DNA of 64,000 bases, taken from NCBI GenBank assembly GCA_963573315.1, contig OY752143.1, positions 1,426,001 through 1,490,000 on the forward strand, in the 5' to 3' direction. Shown in pieces: positions 11,085 through 23,104 of the stretch (position 1 is the first letter of the stretch; each line of letters starts with the position of its first letter). A model generated the notes under the pieces. It searched no databases, was not told where the DNA came from, and saw nothing but the letters and a program-made list of their open reading frames with translations. A program made the translations under genes and the position numbers. Origin of the DNA: Entomortierella parvispora (lineage: Eukaryota; Mortierellomycota; Mortierellomycetes; Mortierellales; Mortierellaceae).

Positions 11085-12980
11085 TTAAAATAGTGATTTG
11101 GAGGGTGATCTTTTGGATTTCTCTGCCTCCTCCTCACTCTCCTCTGCTTCGTCATCATCGTTGTCGTCCTCCTCATCGTCCTCATCATCATCCTCGTCAA
11201 GTTGATCACCCTTCACATTACCTATAACACCTTCTCCACGATCCAAGCGTGGCTTTTGAGGGAACTTTTTGACAATTTCAGGCAAGGCCAAGAATCGACC
11301 TCCCATCAACTTCGACAAGATAATACCTGTGGCGACTCCGACATTCAATGAATCGACATTGTTTTCGATCCTGGACAGATTAGGCACCTGAATAAACGAG
11401 TCGCACTGATTCAGGATCTGCTTTCGAAGCCCGTCTCCCTCACCACCCATTACCAGCAATGTTGGTTTGTCCACTCCAGTCTCGGGCCATTTATGAATAG
11501 GACGGTTTCGCTTGGAACCATAAGTAACATGGGCTCCCACGACATGCCACCCATTTTTTTGAGAGTTCTGTTAGCAAAGCAAACACAAGAGGTAAAAAAA
11601 GAAAAGAGAAGGCATTAGAGTCTTGAGTCTACAATGACAGCATCACATCATTTTAACCCAAACGAACGTCGTTGACAAAAAACTAAAATACCTGGATAAA
11701 CTTCATAAGACTCTGGACACCATAAGTCGGTCTGGCCTCCAAAGCACCCACACTGGCCTTGGCCACAACGGCCGAAAGAGGGGCACTGTTCTTGTTACAG
11801 ACCACAACTCCATCCACACCCAAAAACAAGGATGTTCTCAAGATGGCACCCAAATTCTGAGGATCCACGATTTGATCGCAAGCCACCCACACTGGAGGTT
11901 GGTTCGCTTCCGCGGTGAACGGTGCAGAATGGCGTTTAGACAAGACAGAGTACGAGTTGTCCTCAACAGAGACCTCACTCAATCCAACGACAACATTTTT
12001 CTGGAGTGGAGAAGCTTCCAGGACCACACCCTAAGAACAACAATAAGAAAAAAAAAGGATGGAGCGAGGGGTTTAGTCGGACGAAATTTGATTCCCCTCT
12101 CCTTTGTTCAAAAGAACGTACCTGATGGGGGCGTTGACCAGCCAACGCATTGAGCTCATGCTTGTCCGTTTTGATGATTGGGATACCTTCCCTTTGGGCA
12201 GCATCGATACAATCCTTCACGGGATCTTCTTTCAATCTAGGCAGCAAGAGGACACGAAAAGGGTGAGAACAAAAAAAGGCAATCACTCCACATGATTGTG
12301 AACAAATAGCGCGCACGTAGACACCCGCCAGCGCCCGACGCATACTTTTTCCTGTTTTGGACAACGGTTTTGTTGTAATACAACTTGTAAGGTGTACGGT
12401 AACCGTTCGAAATGGCCGGTAGAACAACATTTGGAGAGTAGAGATAGTCTCGATCTGGGTCCATGTTCTGGCTGGGTCCACCTCGTTTTGTCGGCGAGAA
12501 TTCTGGATCATATGAACGCTCTCCTGAACTTTGGCCCATGCCGCCGGCACGTCGATTGCTGCCAGAACCGAAGGAGGGTCGATCAAAGCTCCTGCCGCCA
12601 CGATCTGACCTCTCGAATGAGCTGGACGATGAGTATGATGAAGAGGATCTTTCGCGAGGGGGGTAGGATGATCGTCCATATTTGCCAGAGTCTAGTTTCT
12701 CAAAAGGATCGTCTGATGACGACGACGGTCTCTCATGGGCCACAAAGGATGACCGCCCGTATTTGCCAGAGTCCTGCCTTCTGAAGTTGTCCTGCGACGA
12801 TGAAGATGAAGAAGCTCTCCCCCTTCTGTCTGATTTCTCGAATATTGAACCACCACGGGTATCTTCCCTAAAGAGGAGCGCGGACGAGTTGAGGCATCTA
12901 TAAGAGTATTGTGTTCCGATCCGAGTCAACGGGGTCGTGCTGCTCTTTACGGAGGCGAGGGTGCTGTAGATCTGCGCCAT
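11085..12980 (-). CDS. MRM1: Mitochondrial rRNA 2'-O-ribose methyltransferase (SpoU/TrmH family)
   Basis: Four exons: 12980-12346, 12236-12122, 12030-11692 and 11567-11085; 523 residues. The start MAQIYSTLASVKSS gives a Ser/Thr/Arg-rich presequence suited to mitochondrial import; an ATG further upstream is less suitable. Residues 40-190 are Ser/Arg-rich. The N-terminal substrate-binding part ends with ALAGQRPHQGVVLEASPL, typical of Mrm1. The knotted methylase core shows motif 1 (CDQIVDPQNLGAILRT), motif 2 (LVMGGEGDGLR, about 401-411) and motif 3 (SLNVGVATGIIL, from about 436), which form the SAM-binding knot. An acidic Asp/Glu tail closes the protein. By family it methylates a guanosine of the large mitochondrial rRNA. 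Confidence 0.9.
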
Positions 12981-13303
12981 GGGTGTTCTTGGATGGATGC
13001 AAATGAGAGGAAGAGGGCCAATGTCGGTCGGTGGGCGAGATTCCTTGAGGGCGTGGGCGTCGTGATCAGAAGGTCGTTGATTCCCGAAAAGGAGGAAAAG
13101 GACAGGAAAGGGAAAAGGGAGTATGGGTGGCTGAGCAAACAATTTGCTCACACTCACTTGGCTTGCTTGCATCAGGAATGTTCAAGGTCCATTTCTCTCC
13201 TTTCTTTCTTTCTTTCTTTCTTCTTGACAGACTCGCCCCACCAGGACGCAAATCAGGACAGGACAGGACAGGACTGAATCAACTCTCTCTCCCTCACTGC
13301 AAC

Positions 13304-14438
13304 ATGGCCATGGACAACAAGACCGTGCGGGATGCCATCGCAATCCGCGGCACAGACCCTCAGTTCCTGATTGAAAAGATTCTCCGCACGCGCATCTATG
13401 AATGCTCCTACTGGAAGGAACAATGCTTTGGCTTGACCGGTATGCCTTCTTTCCCAGTCTTTCTCTCTTTCTTCTTGGATTGTGTTTTCCTCCTTAGCAA
13501 GGCATCTGACCTAAACAAAATTTGCTCCGCCTTTGTCGATTAGAATCCACCATCATCGAAAAGGCATACGAATTGACCAGCATTGGAGGCCAATACGGAG
13601 TCCAGAAACCCACAGACTTCATGTGCCTGGTTCTCAAGCTGCTCCAGCTTCAGCCTCGGGAACAGATTGTCATCAAATACATCACCGGTCTGACAGAATC
13701 CGAGAATAACAAGTAAGTTGCGGGAACTGTCCTCCATACTTCTGATTCCAAAGATCAGAACCAAGAAAAAAAAATCTCATCCAATTTCCCCTCCTTTTTT
13801 TTTTGTTGAATAGATATCTTCGAGCCCTAGGAGCGTTCTATCTTCGCCTAGTCGGGAAACCCATCGACATTTACACCTACCTGGAGCCGCTTTTGGACGA
13901 CAGTCGCAAGCTTCGGAAACGGGGCATGGGCGGTTACTCGATTGTTCATATGGACGAGTTCATTGATGAGTTGCTGAGGGAGGAACGTGTCTGTGATGTG
14001 GTCTTGCCGAGATTGGTCAAAAGGCATATTCTGGAGGACTCTGGAGATCTGGACCCCCGTGTGAGCACTCTGGAGGCATTGGAGATGGAATTGGAACAGG
14101 AGCGCTTGGCAGAGGAGAAGGCCGCTAGAGGAAGTGATGCTGAGGACGGCGAGGACCGCCGATCGAGATCAAGATCTAGATCCAGATCCAAGTCTAGATC
14201 TCGCTCTCGTTCTCGTTCTAGATCGCGTAGCCCTGAGAGAAGGCGCCGCAGTGTTAGTGCCAGTCGGTCCCGATCTCGATCCAGATCTCGGTCCCGTAGC
14301 AGATCGCCTGTTCGGAAATCTCACAGCCGCAGGAGCCACAGCCGCAGTGCTTCTCGGAGCCCTGATCGCAAGCGGAGGGCATCACATAGGAATAAAAGTC
14401 GAAGCCGTAGTAGAAGTAGAAGTAGAAGCAGGTCCTAG
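13304..14438 (+). CDS. PRP38: Pre-mRNA-splicing factor Prp38 with RS-rich tail
   Basis: Exons 13304-13439, 13544-13712 and 13814-14438; 309 residues. Residues 1-180 match the Prp38 domain throughout: TVRDAIAIRGTDPQFLIEKI, IYECSYWKEQCFGLT, YLRALGAFYLRLVG, TYLEPLLDDSRKLR and MDEFIDELLREERVCDVVLPRL. Residues about 205-309 are Arg-Ser dipeptides, as in animal and plant PRPF38A but absent from budding yeast Prp38. It is a U4/U6.U5 tri-snRNP-associated factor needed for spliceosome activation. The gene is divergent from MRM1, with 323 bp between the two start codons. The RS tail explains the open frames on other strands here. Confidence 0.95.
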
Positions 14439-14825
14439 AATACATTTTTACCTGACAACAAAGAACAATATTCACAACATTGCATTGATGATCCCCTGTT
14501 TTATTTGCCTCAATGACTGGCTTTGAAAGAGAGGAGAAGGTCTCATAGTCACTACCAGAGACCATAAGTAGATGCGCACATTTAGACAGAATGCAGGCAT
14601 CGTTGTTCTAGTTCATGTCCTGATCATGATAGGGCTTTACTTATCGGGAATCGATTTTGGACTGAAGACGAGTCTGGCTGCCTCAACTTGGGCTCCAAAT
14701 CATTGGAATTGGGTCTTTTGGCACTCTTTGAGTATTACTAACAAAATCCATTTTGACGCAAACGATTGTCAATGGCCATTTATTGACGATAAAGAAATGG
14801 AATGGATGTCACTTGAGATTACAAT
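14439..14825. other. Convergent 3' intergenic region
   Basis: This lies between the Prp38 stop and the stop of the minus-strand NLR gene. A 93-codon plus-strand open frame begins at 14572 but overlaps the NLR 3' end and has no recognisable motif. Nothing else is seen. Confidence 0.4.
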
Positions 14826-17800
14826 TTATGATTCCAATCCTGCTTTGTGCTGAATTGTCCTAAAAGCTGATGATATGATTTCCGCTTTGTCGTTGCTAAT
14901 GGGTTCTACACGCAATTCCCCTTGTTCCGTGTAGAAAAGTAATCCGCCATCCTGTATCTGCAAGGACATGACGTGACTGCAACTATACTGAAATAGATGG
15001 TTTTCATAAAGACGAGCTATCTCATCTTCTGTTAGGTGCGGAAGCGAAAAGCAGAGAGAACGGTACTGCTTCTGAAGAGTCGCCAAGACTGAAGATGTAA
15101 CGGATTGACTTTCATCCTTGATCGCAGCAACAAGAGGCCGGATGACTGATTCCTGTAATGAAGGTTGCTTGCCAAAAGCGGACGCCGCTGAAGACCTGAC
15201 ATACTCATATTCATCCTTGAGGGCATCAACGAGGGACAGGGTAGCTGACTCCGACAACGTAGACTGCATGCCTAATGCCGATGCTGCTGAATACCTGATA
15301 TTTTTATCTCCATCCTTAAGTGCGGCAACGAGGGACTGGGCGACAGATTCCGGCATCGTAGACAGATAGCGTAATGCTGATATGGCTGATGACCTGCCAC
15401 TTATATCTTTATCGGTGAGTAAGAGCACGAGGGACTGGGCGGCTGATTCCGGCAACATAGATTGGCCCCCTAATGCCGATGCCGCTGAACACCTGACAGG
15501 TTCATATTCATCCTTGAGTGCATTAATGAGGGACTGAATAGCTGATTCCGGTAACGTAGACTGCATACTTAATGCCGATGCTGCTGAATGCCTGATAATG
15601 TCATCTTCATCTTTGAGGGCGGTAACGAGGGACTGGACGACATATTCTGGCATCGTAGACAGCTTGCGTAATACTGATATGGCTGAAGACCTGACATCTT
15701 TATCTTCACTCTTGAGTAAGAGTACGAGGGACTGGGCGGCTGATTCCGGCAACATAGACTGGCTCCCTAATGCCGATGCCGCTGAACACCTGACAGGTTC
15801 ATATTCATCCTTGAGTGCATTAATGAGGGACTGAATAGCTGATTCCGGTAACGTAGACTGCATACTTAATGCCGATGCTGCTGAATGCCTGATATTCTCA
15901 TCTTCATCCTTGAGGGCGGTAACGAGGGACTGGACGACATACTCTGGCATCGTAGACAGCTTGTGTAATGCTGATACGGCTGAAGACCTGACATCTTTAT
16001 CTTCACTCTTGAGTAAGAGCACGAGGGACTGGGCGGCCGATTCCGGCAACATAGACTGGCTCCCTAATGCCGATGCCGCTGAACGCCTGACGTTCTCAGC
16101 TTCATCCTTGAGAGCATCAACAAGGGACTGAATGGTTGAGTCCCGTAGCGTAGGCTGTCTTCTTAATACCGATGCAGCCGCGGACCTCACTTCTTCATTT
16201 TCACCTTTGAGTGCAGCAACAAGACGCTGGATGGTTGATTCCGGGAACGTAGACTGCTCGCCTGATGAAAACAATCGTCCTTCATACTCATCCTTGAGCG
16301 CAACAATGAAGGGTTGTATGGCCGATTCCGGTAACGCAGACTGGTAGCTTAATGCTAACGCTGCTTTGGACCTAACAGATCCATCTTTATCCTCAAGTAC
16401 AGCAACGAGAGACCGGACGACACATTCCGACATCGAAGATAGCTTGCGTAATGCCAATGCTGCTGAAAGCCTGACATCTTCATTTTTGTCCTTGAGCGCA
16501 TCAACGAGAGGCAGGGCTGCTGATTCAGGCAACGTAGGCTGGTCTCCTAATGCCAACGCTGCCGAATGTCTGACACCTTCATCATCATCCTCGAGTGCAG
16601 CAACAAGGGACTGAATGGCTGATTCCGGCAGTTCTGATCGGCTAGCTAGCACTGTTTCAGGTGAGAATATGATTGGCACACCTTCTTTCGTAACTCTGGA
16701 AGTGAGGGGCTGGATAGTCGGTCTTAATATGCCGGAGACGCTACAATAGCCTAATGCCGACGCCGCTGAGATCCTGACTCTCTTATCGACGTCCTGCAGT
16801 GTAACAATGAGAGACTGGATGGTTGACTCTGGCAAAAAGGACTGCTCGCGTAACGCCGATGACGCCCAGGACCTGACTCCGTTGATTTCATCCTTGAGTG
16901 CGTCAACAAGGGACAGGCTGGCTGATTGCGGCAAAGTAGACTGCTTGCCTAAAGCCCATGCTGCTGAAGATGCGACATTTTTATCTTCATCTTTGAGTGC
17001 AGCAACGAGGGCCTGGATGACGTATTCCGGCAATGTAGACCGGTTGCCCAACGCCCTTGCTACCGAAAATCTGCTGCTCCAATCCTCCTCCTCAATTACA
17101 GCAATGATGGACTGGATGGTTGAATCTGACAATGCAGAGCGGGCCCCCAAAGCATTTATGAATGCAATCTTCTGCGGGCATTCTGAGTTTAGTGCCTCAG
17201 CTAGAAGGTCCTCTGGGAACGAGTGTAGGCTGCCTGGAATGTGAATGCTTATATGAGAGTTGCCTTGCTGACATACTTGCATCTCAAAGTGTAGCCATTT
17301 CATCAGCTGTGAGCTCAATGTCACCACTAAAGCTGGGTCCAATCGATTTCGAGCCTCCTTAAAGCAGGATGCCAGTATCCGTTGATGGCGCCCCCCTATC
17401 AAATCGCGCGGTGCGCCTTGCAAAAGTCCAAAGAAGTCGTGGAGTGGTGCTCCCTCCATCATTCCTGCCACCATCGACCATACAATCTCGTATCGAGGGT
17501 TGTACTTGTGATGGTGAACAAAGGTTGTCACTTTCTCCATAGTCATCATTCCGGTCGAGAAGCATGTTTGTTGAGGGTGAAAGTGAAAATGGCGAACAAT
17601 CCAAGTCGCTGCGAAATACTCCTGAAACGTCAGATGCAGGAAATGCCAAGCTTGTCGACTGTCGTTTGCGTGGTTCAGGTCCGCATCTGCAGTATGCAAG
17701 AATGATGTTTGCTTCATGACCTCAACGACTTGGGGAGGTAAAAACCGATCCCTGTCTGTCACTTGGCCTTTGAGATCCCCAAACGCGGAGAGTAGGTCTC

Positions 17801-20800
17801 TTTCATCGAACTCGATTTGGAAATTGTTGCTCATCCCTTTGAACGCGAGATAGCCGAGATGTTGCAGTTCGATGGCCATCAATTCATCGATATCTACAGG
17901 TGATAGTTGGCCGATTTGTTTCTCTGTCAGATCCTTTCCGCCAGCCATCTTTTTGAGCCGAATCGCATCCTTGCACCACAGTTTTCGCACCATAAGCTGA
18001 TATAGTCCTGTCATAGTGATCGCCATTCCGTCTCTTGGGAGTGAATCCCAGCTGAAGCAGATAACGTCAAGTTGCACAGGGATATTGACAAGTCCTTGAA
18101 TCAGCGGCGTTTGTCGAATAAAGTCCCGGACTGTTGGCACGGCTTCGGGTTCGAGCACCATGACCAAAAAGTCGTCAACATTTTGCTGACTGAATCCGAC
18201 CGTTTCAAGTTCCAAATCAATTGGCGGTAGGAGTTTGCTGTCCAGACCGGACGGTCTTGAGGTGATGACAACATATTGTTGAGAGAGCAGAGTCTTCAAG
18301 AATGATCTGAAGTCCCTACTTTCACTGTTTCCCGTGTATGTCACAATCTCGTCCAAGCCATCCAGGACGAACAGAACCTTGCCCTTCTGAGCTTCAACTG
18401 CAAGACTGTGGGCTAATTCTTTTTGTTCTTGGTCAAGATCCTGGGCGATGAAAACCTTCTCGCGGAATAAGCCTTCAAGAGTGCGACTCTTGGATCCCCA
18501 GAGGTGACGCAGTGGAAGCCACAGTACGACATCGAATAAATCTCTCCACATTCCATTCTGGTGTGCATAGACCAATTTCTTGCACAGTGTTGTCTTGCCG
18601 ATGCCTGCTCGTCCCTGCACCAAAATTTTCTTAGGGGCGAGTTCCCTTCCATCGCGCAGACGTTTGTTGAAAAGTTGTTCTAGGGGGATCAATGCCTGGG
18701 TATTTGTGTTTTGTACCGTTTCAAAACTAGGGATCCGATGGAAGGCTGCCGCCTGTTCTTTGAGATCCTGCTTTTTCTTTTGTCGATAATCTTGCGCTTC
18801 AACGATTGCGAGGTTGACAAAGCATGTCTCCAGATCCAGTTCCTGTCCTGAAACTCTGAGGATAAAGAGGTCTGGTTCATGATAAGTCTTGAGGGCGGAG
18901 CGAATGTCATCTAGATTGGGCGGTGTTGGGAGATTTGGCAGATTCTCCAGCTTTGCGAGCTGACGGCTCTTATCCTGAACTGCTTTCAGCACAGTGGAAT
19001 TTGGTGTAGCATGCCCATCTGGTTCGGAAGGTCGGTTGTAATTCCAAGGCGGCGATTGCAGGTTTGATATTGATTTCAGCGTCATATTATGTTTTTCCAT
19101 CTCGTCCAGCAAAAGCCTGGCGGCTATATATGAATCAACAGCAAACTAGCACATCAGTGCCGATTGCCTGGTACCAACTGTGATTGGTGTTTATGGATAT
19201 CGCGATAGGACATGAGATCAGACATACCTTTAGAGAGCTTATCGTTTTTTGATACTATGTTCGTCAGCATATCAAAAATGACTCGATCAACCTCTTTCTT
19301 CAGATTCCAAAGCCCACTATCCCTGTAGAGTTCTCCAAGGAAAGTAACTGCGTCCTGCCTCGCATCCAGATCCCATTGAGGATCAGTGGCAAAGCGTCCA
19401 AGCAACTGGCAGATCCCCCACTGAAACATAAGTTGGTGTCGGCACGATACCGTGCTGATCAGGTCCTTGAACAGCACAAGCCTACCGGTCTGAATATATG
19501 ATTCTGCCGTACGAAGAGCACGGTACCAAGCCCTCTTGAACTTGAGACCCTCCTTCACTGTGAATGTGGGACTTTCACCACCTTTGACCGCCTCTAAGGC
19601 GTCCTTAAGTAGTCTGACGCCACCTTTGCTGGCTTCATAAAGTTTCTCTAGACCCTCGAGCGCCTCTTTTGTCTCTGTCAGGTCAGGCATTTTGGCAAAT
19701 CCTGCTCCACCTTTCAATATGGTCCAGAGTCTTCTGAATCCTGCGCGCCAAATATTGTCATCATCTGACACATTCAACAGCGCCTGCGTGGCATACGCAG
19801 CTTGGAAGGTCATATAGGGATTCTGGCTTGACTCTGACTCGCTTGACTCTGACTCTCGAAGAAGATCGGCCAATGGCCCATGAAGGTTAATACGGTCGAT
19901 ATCTCCAATTTGGGCATCCGCCATTGCATCTAAAACTCGCGAGATTGCTAGTAGTAGGGGATACTGATGGCTGGCTGAGTGCGAAGATCGTAGTCTCTTG
20001 TGAAGAATTCGAAGAATAGTCACAAGATCGTTCGAGTCGATGGATACTGGATCAGCTCCCTGAATCGCCAAGGCCAGCCCTTCCAATGCATGTAAATGCA
20101 GCATCTCTGACTCGTCAATAGCGTCGATAAATGTCTTGAGAAGAAACCGAGAATGGTCGCTGTTGAGCACTGGTGCCAATTGGACAACCTCCACAACTGC
20201 ATCTGCTTCCTTCATCGTTTCCTTGGCAAACGTTTGAATGATTTCAACAGACAGGGTCTCCAAACGGACCCTTTCACTCCAATTTATCGAGGTGCTGTGT
20301 CTCCATGTGAGGGCCTCTAAAGAGAGATCGTCCTCCTGAACTGAAGGCTGTAACAGCGCGAGGCAATAGGCGAGTTGGTGGGTGGTTTGTAATTGCTCGT
20401 TTGGACCAGGCAGTGGGCAGATACAAGGCTCAGGAATGACATCTTTGCAAAAGAACAGTCCAGATGCCGGGATAGCATTAGCCGCCGAGGGAGAAATGAC
20501 CGCTTGCGAGGAAGGGAGAAGAGGCAGCCTGGAGGTGGAAGGAATGTCGATAGTTTTGGCAACAAAAGTCGCCGTGGATGTAGTGCTGTTTGATGATAAG
20601 AGAGAGTTCCAGTGGGCGACTCCTGCTTGGGTGATTGTCGAAGAAAATCCTGGTCCGACTAAAGACGGGGCGATGGTCGCTGCATAGATCTTCATTCTTC
20701 CTTCGAGCTTTTGCCTAGCGGAATGTAACGTCGTTATTCAGTTAGATGGTCTCATAAATACAACCCACTGGAAACTGATGAGGAGCAAGATGAGCACTTA

Positions 20801-21073
20801 CCTCACGTCATTGGCCCTCTGCCTGCACTTTACAGTTTTTTCCTGTATCTGTTCTTCCGAGTGATCTTCTAGCGTCATTGCGAGGTCCTCGAAGGCGACA
20901 ACTATTTCCTTATGAGTGGAAGAATCCGCCTTCATAACGTCGACACTATCAAGGGCTTTCTTGGCAGCCCGGTAGTGTTTGATGATGGATTGTTTAGAAC
21001 CTTGAGCTTTTTTAGCAGCTTCGATGTTGGCCCTTGCCTTCGTCAAGGCATCTTGTGCGGAAGGCTTCTGCAT
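14826..21073 (-). CDS. NLR-like STAND protein: NACHT ATPase with HEAT repeats
   Basis: Three exons: 21073-20802, 20714-19228 and 19123-14826; 2018 residues. The 3' acceptor ATATAG at 19124 is chosen because it alone restores frame with the GTATGT donor. Residues 1-90 are a charged, probably coiled-coil segment and 91-590 a helical region of unknown family. The NACHT domain starts near 740, with Walker A GRAGIGKT (757-764), Walker B VLFVLDGLDEI (836-846) and a sensor-like VVITSRPS. Residues about 1230-1950 are HEAT-type repeats of about 33 residues (core ALKDEDENVRxSAASAL). This is the architecture of fungal NOD-like receptors, thought to mediate non-self recognition or immunity; the ligand and effector are unknown. 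No death-effector domain is recognised at the N-terminus. Confidence 0.85.
15431..16321 (-). repeat. 297-bp higher-order repeat inside the NLR HEAT array
   Basis: The same GGGACTGGGCGG landmark recurs at 15431, 15728 and 16025, exactly 297 bp apart. Each unit encodes three 33-residue HEAT-like repeats. Units 1 and 2 are nearly identical over long stretches, so the array was amplified or homogenised recently; unit 3 has diverged in its distal part. The end coordinate is set by three full periods and the last third is approximate. Confidence 0.8.
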
Positions 21074-21819
21074 GGCAGTTCTATTACAAAAATATACATG
21101 GCCCGTGAATCAGAAACGGTTTTCACTTATGGAGCGCCTTGTAGTCGTAGTGACGGTACCTGGCAGAGGTGTATACTCCTGTTATAGATAAGGGAACGAC
21201 TGAAGAACAGAGAGGATGAAAGACCAGGGTAAAGGTCAAGGGTCAAGGACTAAACTCAGTTTTAAAAGGGAGGACGTGGTGATAAAGAGTGAACAAGCGG
21301 GAACAAGAGCAAAAGAGGATAATGTGAACAGGAAGAAGAGCAAGAGGGACAAGTTCGATAGCCATTCCTTTTCTTTCTGTATTGTGCCTGACAGGGGTCA
21401 AAGCATTGGCAAAGCATGGGTAAACAGATAGGACATGGGCTTGAACAGAGGGCGAACACTTGTGTGACATAACATAAAACACCATTAATGTTGCTTTGTG
21501 CTGTGGTTTGCTTGACGGGTGTTCAAGTGTGGCTCTGGTGGTCTGAAGCCAGCTACACCTTACAACGACAAAGAAGACCAGGAGAATCTTTAGCGGGAAC
21601 AGGGATGAGGAGAGAGAGAAAGAGAGAGAAGGGGAGAGAGATCGCGGATGCAAGCAGGAATATCCTCGCGTGGTTTTGGTGGCGTGTCTCCTGTGGCGGT
21701 CCTCACGTGCCGCTCGCGCATCTGGACATCAGGGGACTCGATCTCGGGCAAATGACCTCTTCTTTCATTCTGCCACACATTTCGTCCTCTCTCCCTCAGA
21801 CACAGCTCCTCTATCCTCA
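21074..21819. other. Divergent promoter region of the NLR and sepiapterin reductase genes
   Basis: This is the gap between the two start codons. It shows a GA-rich tract at 21600-21645 and a CT-rich leader just before 21820. No supported exon or RNA gene is seen. Confidence 0.45.
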
Positions 21820-22999
21820 ATGACCGTCGAGCACCACCTAGTTGTCATCACCGGAGCCAACCGCGGCTTTGGTGCCAGCGCCGCCCATTCCTACGTCGCC
21901 CACAGCGGAGCTCAGAAGGTCTCGTTTGTACTCGTGGGAAGAAACCAGCAGGGGCTTCAAGATGTCCTGGACTCGCTCCCCAGTAGCAACAGACAGGTTA
22001 AAGTCAAGGGCATCGTTGTTGCAGACGTGGATCTGGCTCAGGTTGACCAACTGGACGTGAATCTGGTCCGTATTGAGGACGCCATCTTTTCGATCAGGAA
22101 CGAGTCCTTGCAGTCTGAAGTAAGATTACCTCAAATCAACCTCCACCCACTTTTTTTTTCAACAGAAGGACACGCGCACTTTGATTTGGATGATTGTTTT
22201 CTAATCAATTGAGGATATTCTTTCTCGAAATAGGATGTGGTCACAAAGTCAGTTTTGATCAACAATGCAGGATCTCTGGGCGACTTGAGCAAGACGGCCA
22301 AGGAGTTCACCTGGCAAGAGACTCGCGCCTACATGGATTTCAACGTCACCTCGTTTGTGGGTCTCACGTAAGACTCTTTTGACCGCAACTCACAACAACA
22401 ATACACCTGCGGATGAAAAGAAAGAATTGGCTGCTGCTTTTAAATCAAGACGACTAATCTTCGTGGGACGATATTCATCTTCAAATAGATCCACCTTTAT
22501 CAAGGGATCGCAGGCAGCATTCCCCAAGGAACAGTTCCCAAAGCACAAGACGGTCGTGGTTAGCATCTCGTCCTTGTTGGCAGTCCAGGCCTTTTCAAAC
22601 TGGGGTCTCTATGCTGCCGGCAAGGCTGCCCGTGATCGTTTCTTGGGCGTGATCGCATTGGAGGAGGTACTTTTTTTCTTTTCTGTTCTTATATTGACTT
22701 TTATTCTCGGCTTGGTTGAGACTAACTCACCCTAAACCAACGCCGTTATTTCTAACCCAACATAGAAGGACAACAATGTTAAAACTCTCAACTATGCTCC
22801 AGGACCTTTGGACAATGAGATGCAGGCAGATGTCCGTCGCACGTTGGGTGATAAAGAACAACTGGAAATCTATGACGGCATGCACAAGAGTGGATCGCTT
22901 GTCAATATGGACGATTCGAGCCGAAAGTTGGTCCTTTTGTTAGCCAAGGATACGTTTGCAAGCGGTGCTCATATTGACTTTTATGACGAAGAACAATAA
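21820..22999 (+). CDS. SPR: Sepiapterin reductase (short-chain dehydrogenase)
   Basis: Exons 21820-22119, 22234-22367, 22489-22666 and 22766-22999; 281 residues. Features are the NADPH-binding TGANRGFG (11-18), the NNAG stretch (110-113) and the catalytic Ser172/173, Tyr186 and Lys190 in SISSLLAVQAFSNWGLYAAGK. The C-terminal substrate lobe reads LNYAPGPLDNEMQADVR, as in sepiapterin reductases rather than general SDRs. The enzyme makes the last reductions in tetrahydrobiopterin synthesis, acting on 6-pyruvoyl-tetrahydropterin in the cytosol. BH4 synthesis is known in Mortierella fungi but unusual among fungi, so the gene supports the taxonomic guess. Another pteridine- or carbonyl-reducing SDR is the main alternative. 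Confidence 0.85.
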
Positions 23000-23104
23000 A
23001 GCAGCGAAAATGAAAATGTATTTTTTCAAAAAAAACAAAAAAAAATGGGCGTATATTTTTTGGGAAGATTGGATTTCAAAGAACATTGGATTCTTTCCAA
23101 CAGA

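Noticed and set aside
14572-14853. A 93-codon plus-strand frame after Prp38
   Set aside because: It overlaps the coding 3' end of the NLR gene and shows no motif.
15431-16321. A CRISPR-like array
   Set aside because: The periodic sequence is coding HEAT repeats without unique spacers, in a eukaryotic gene.
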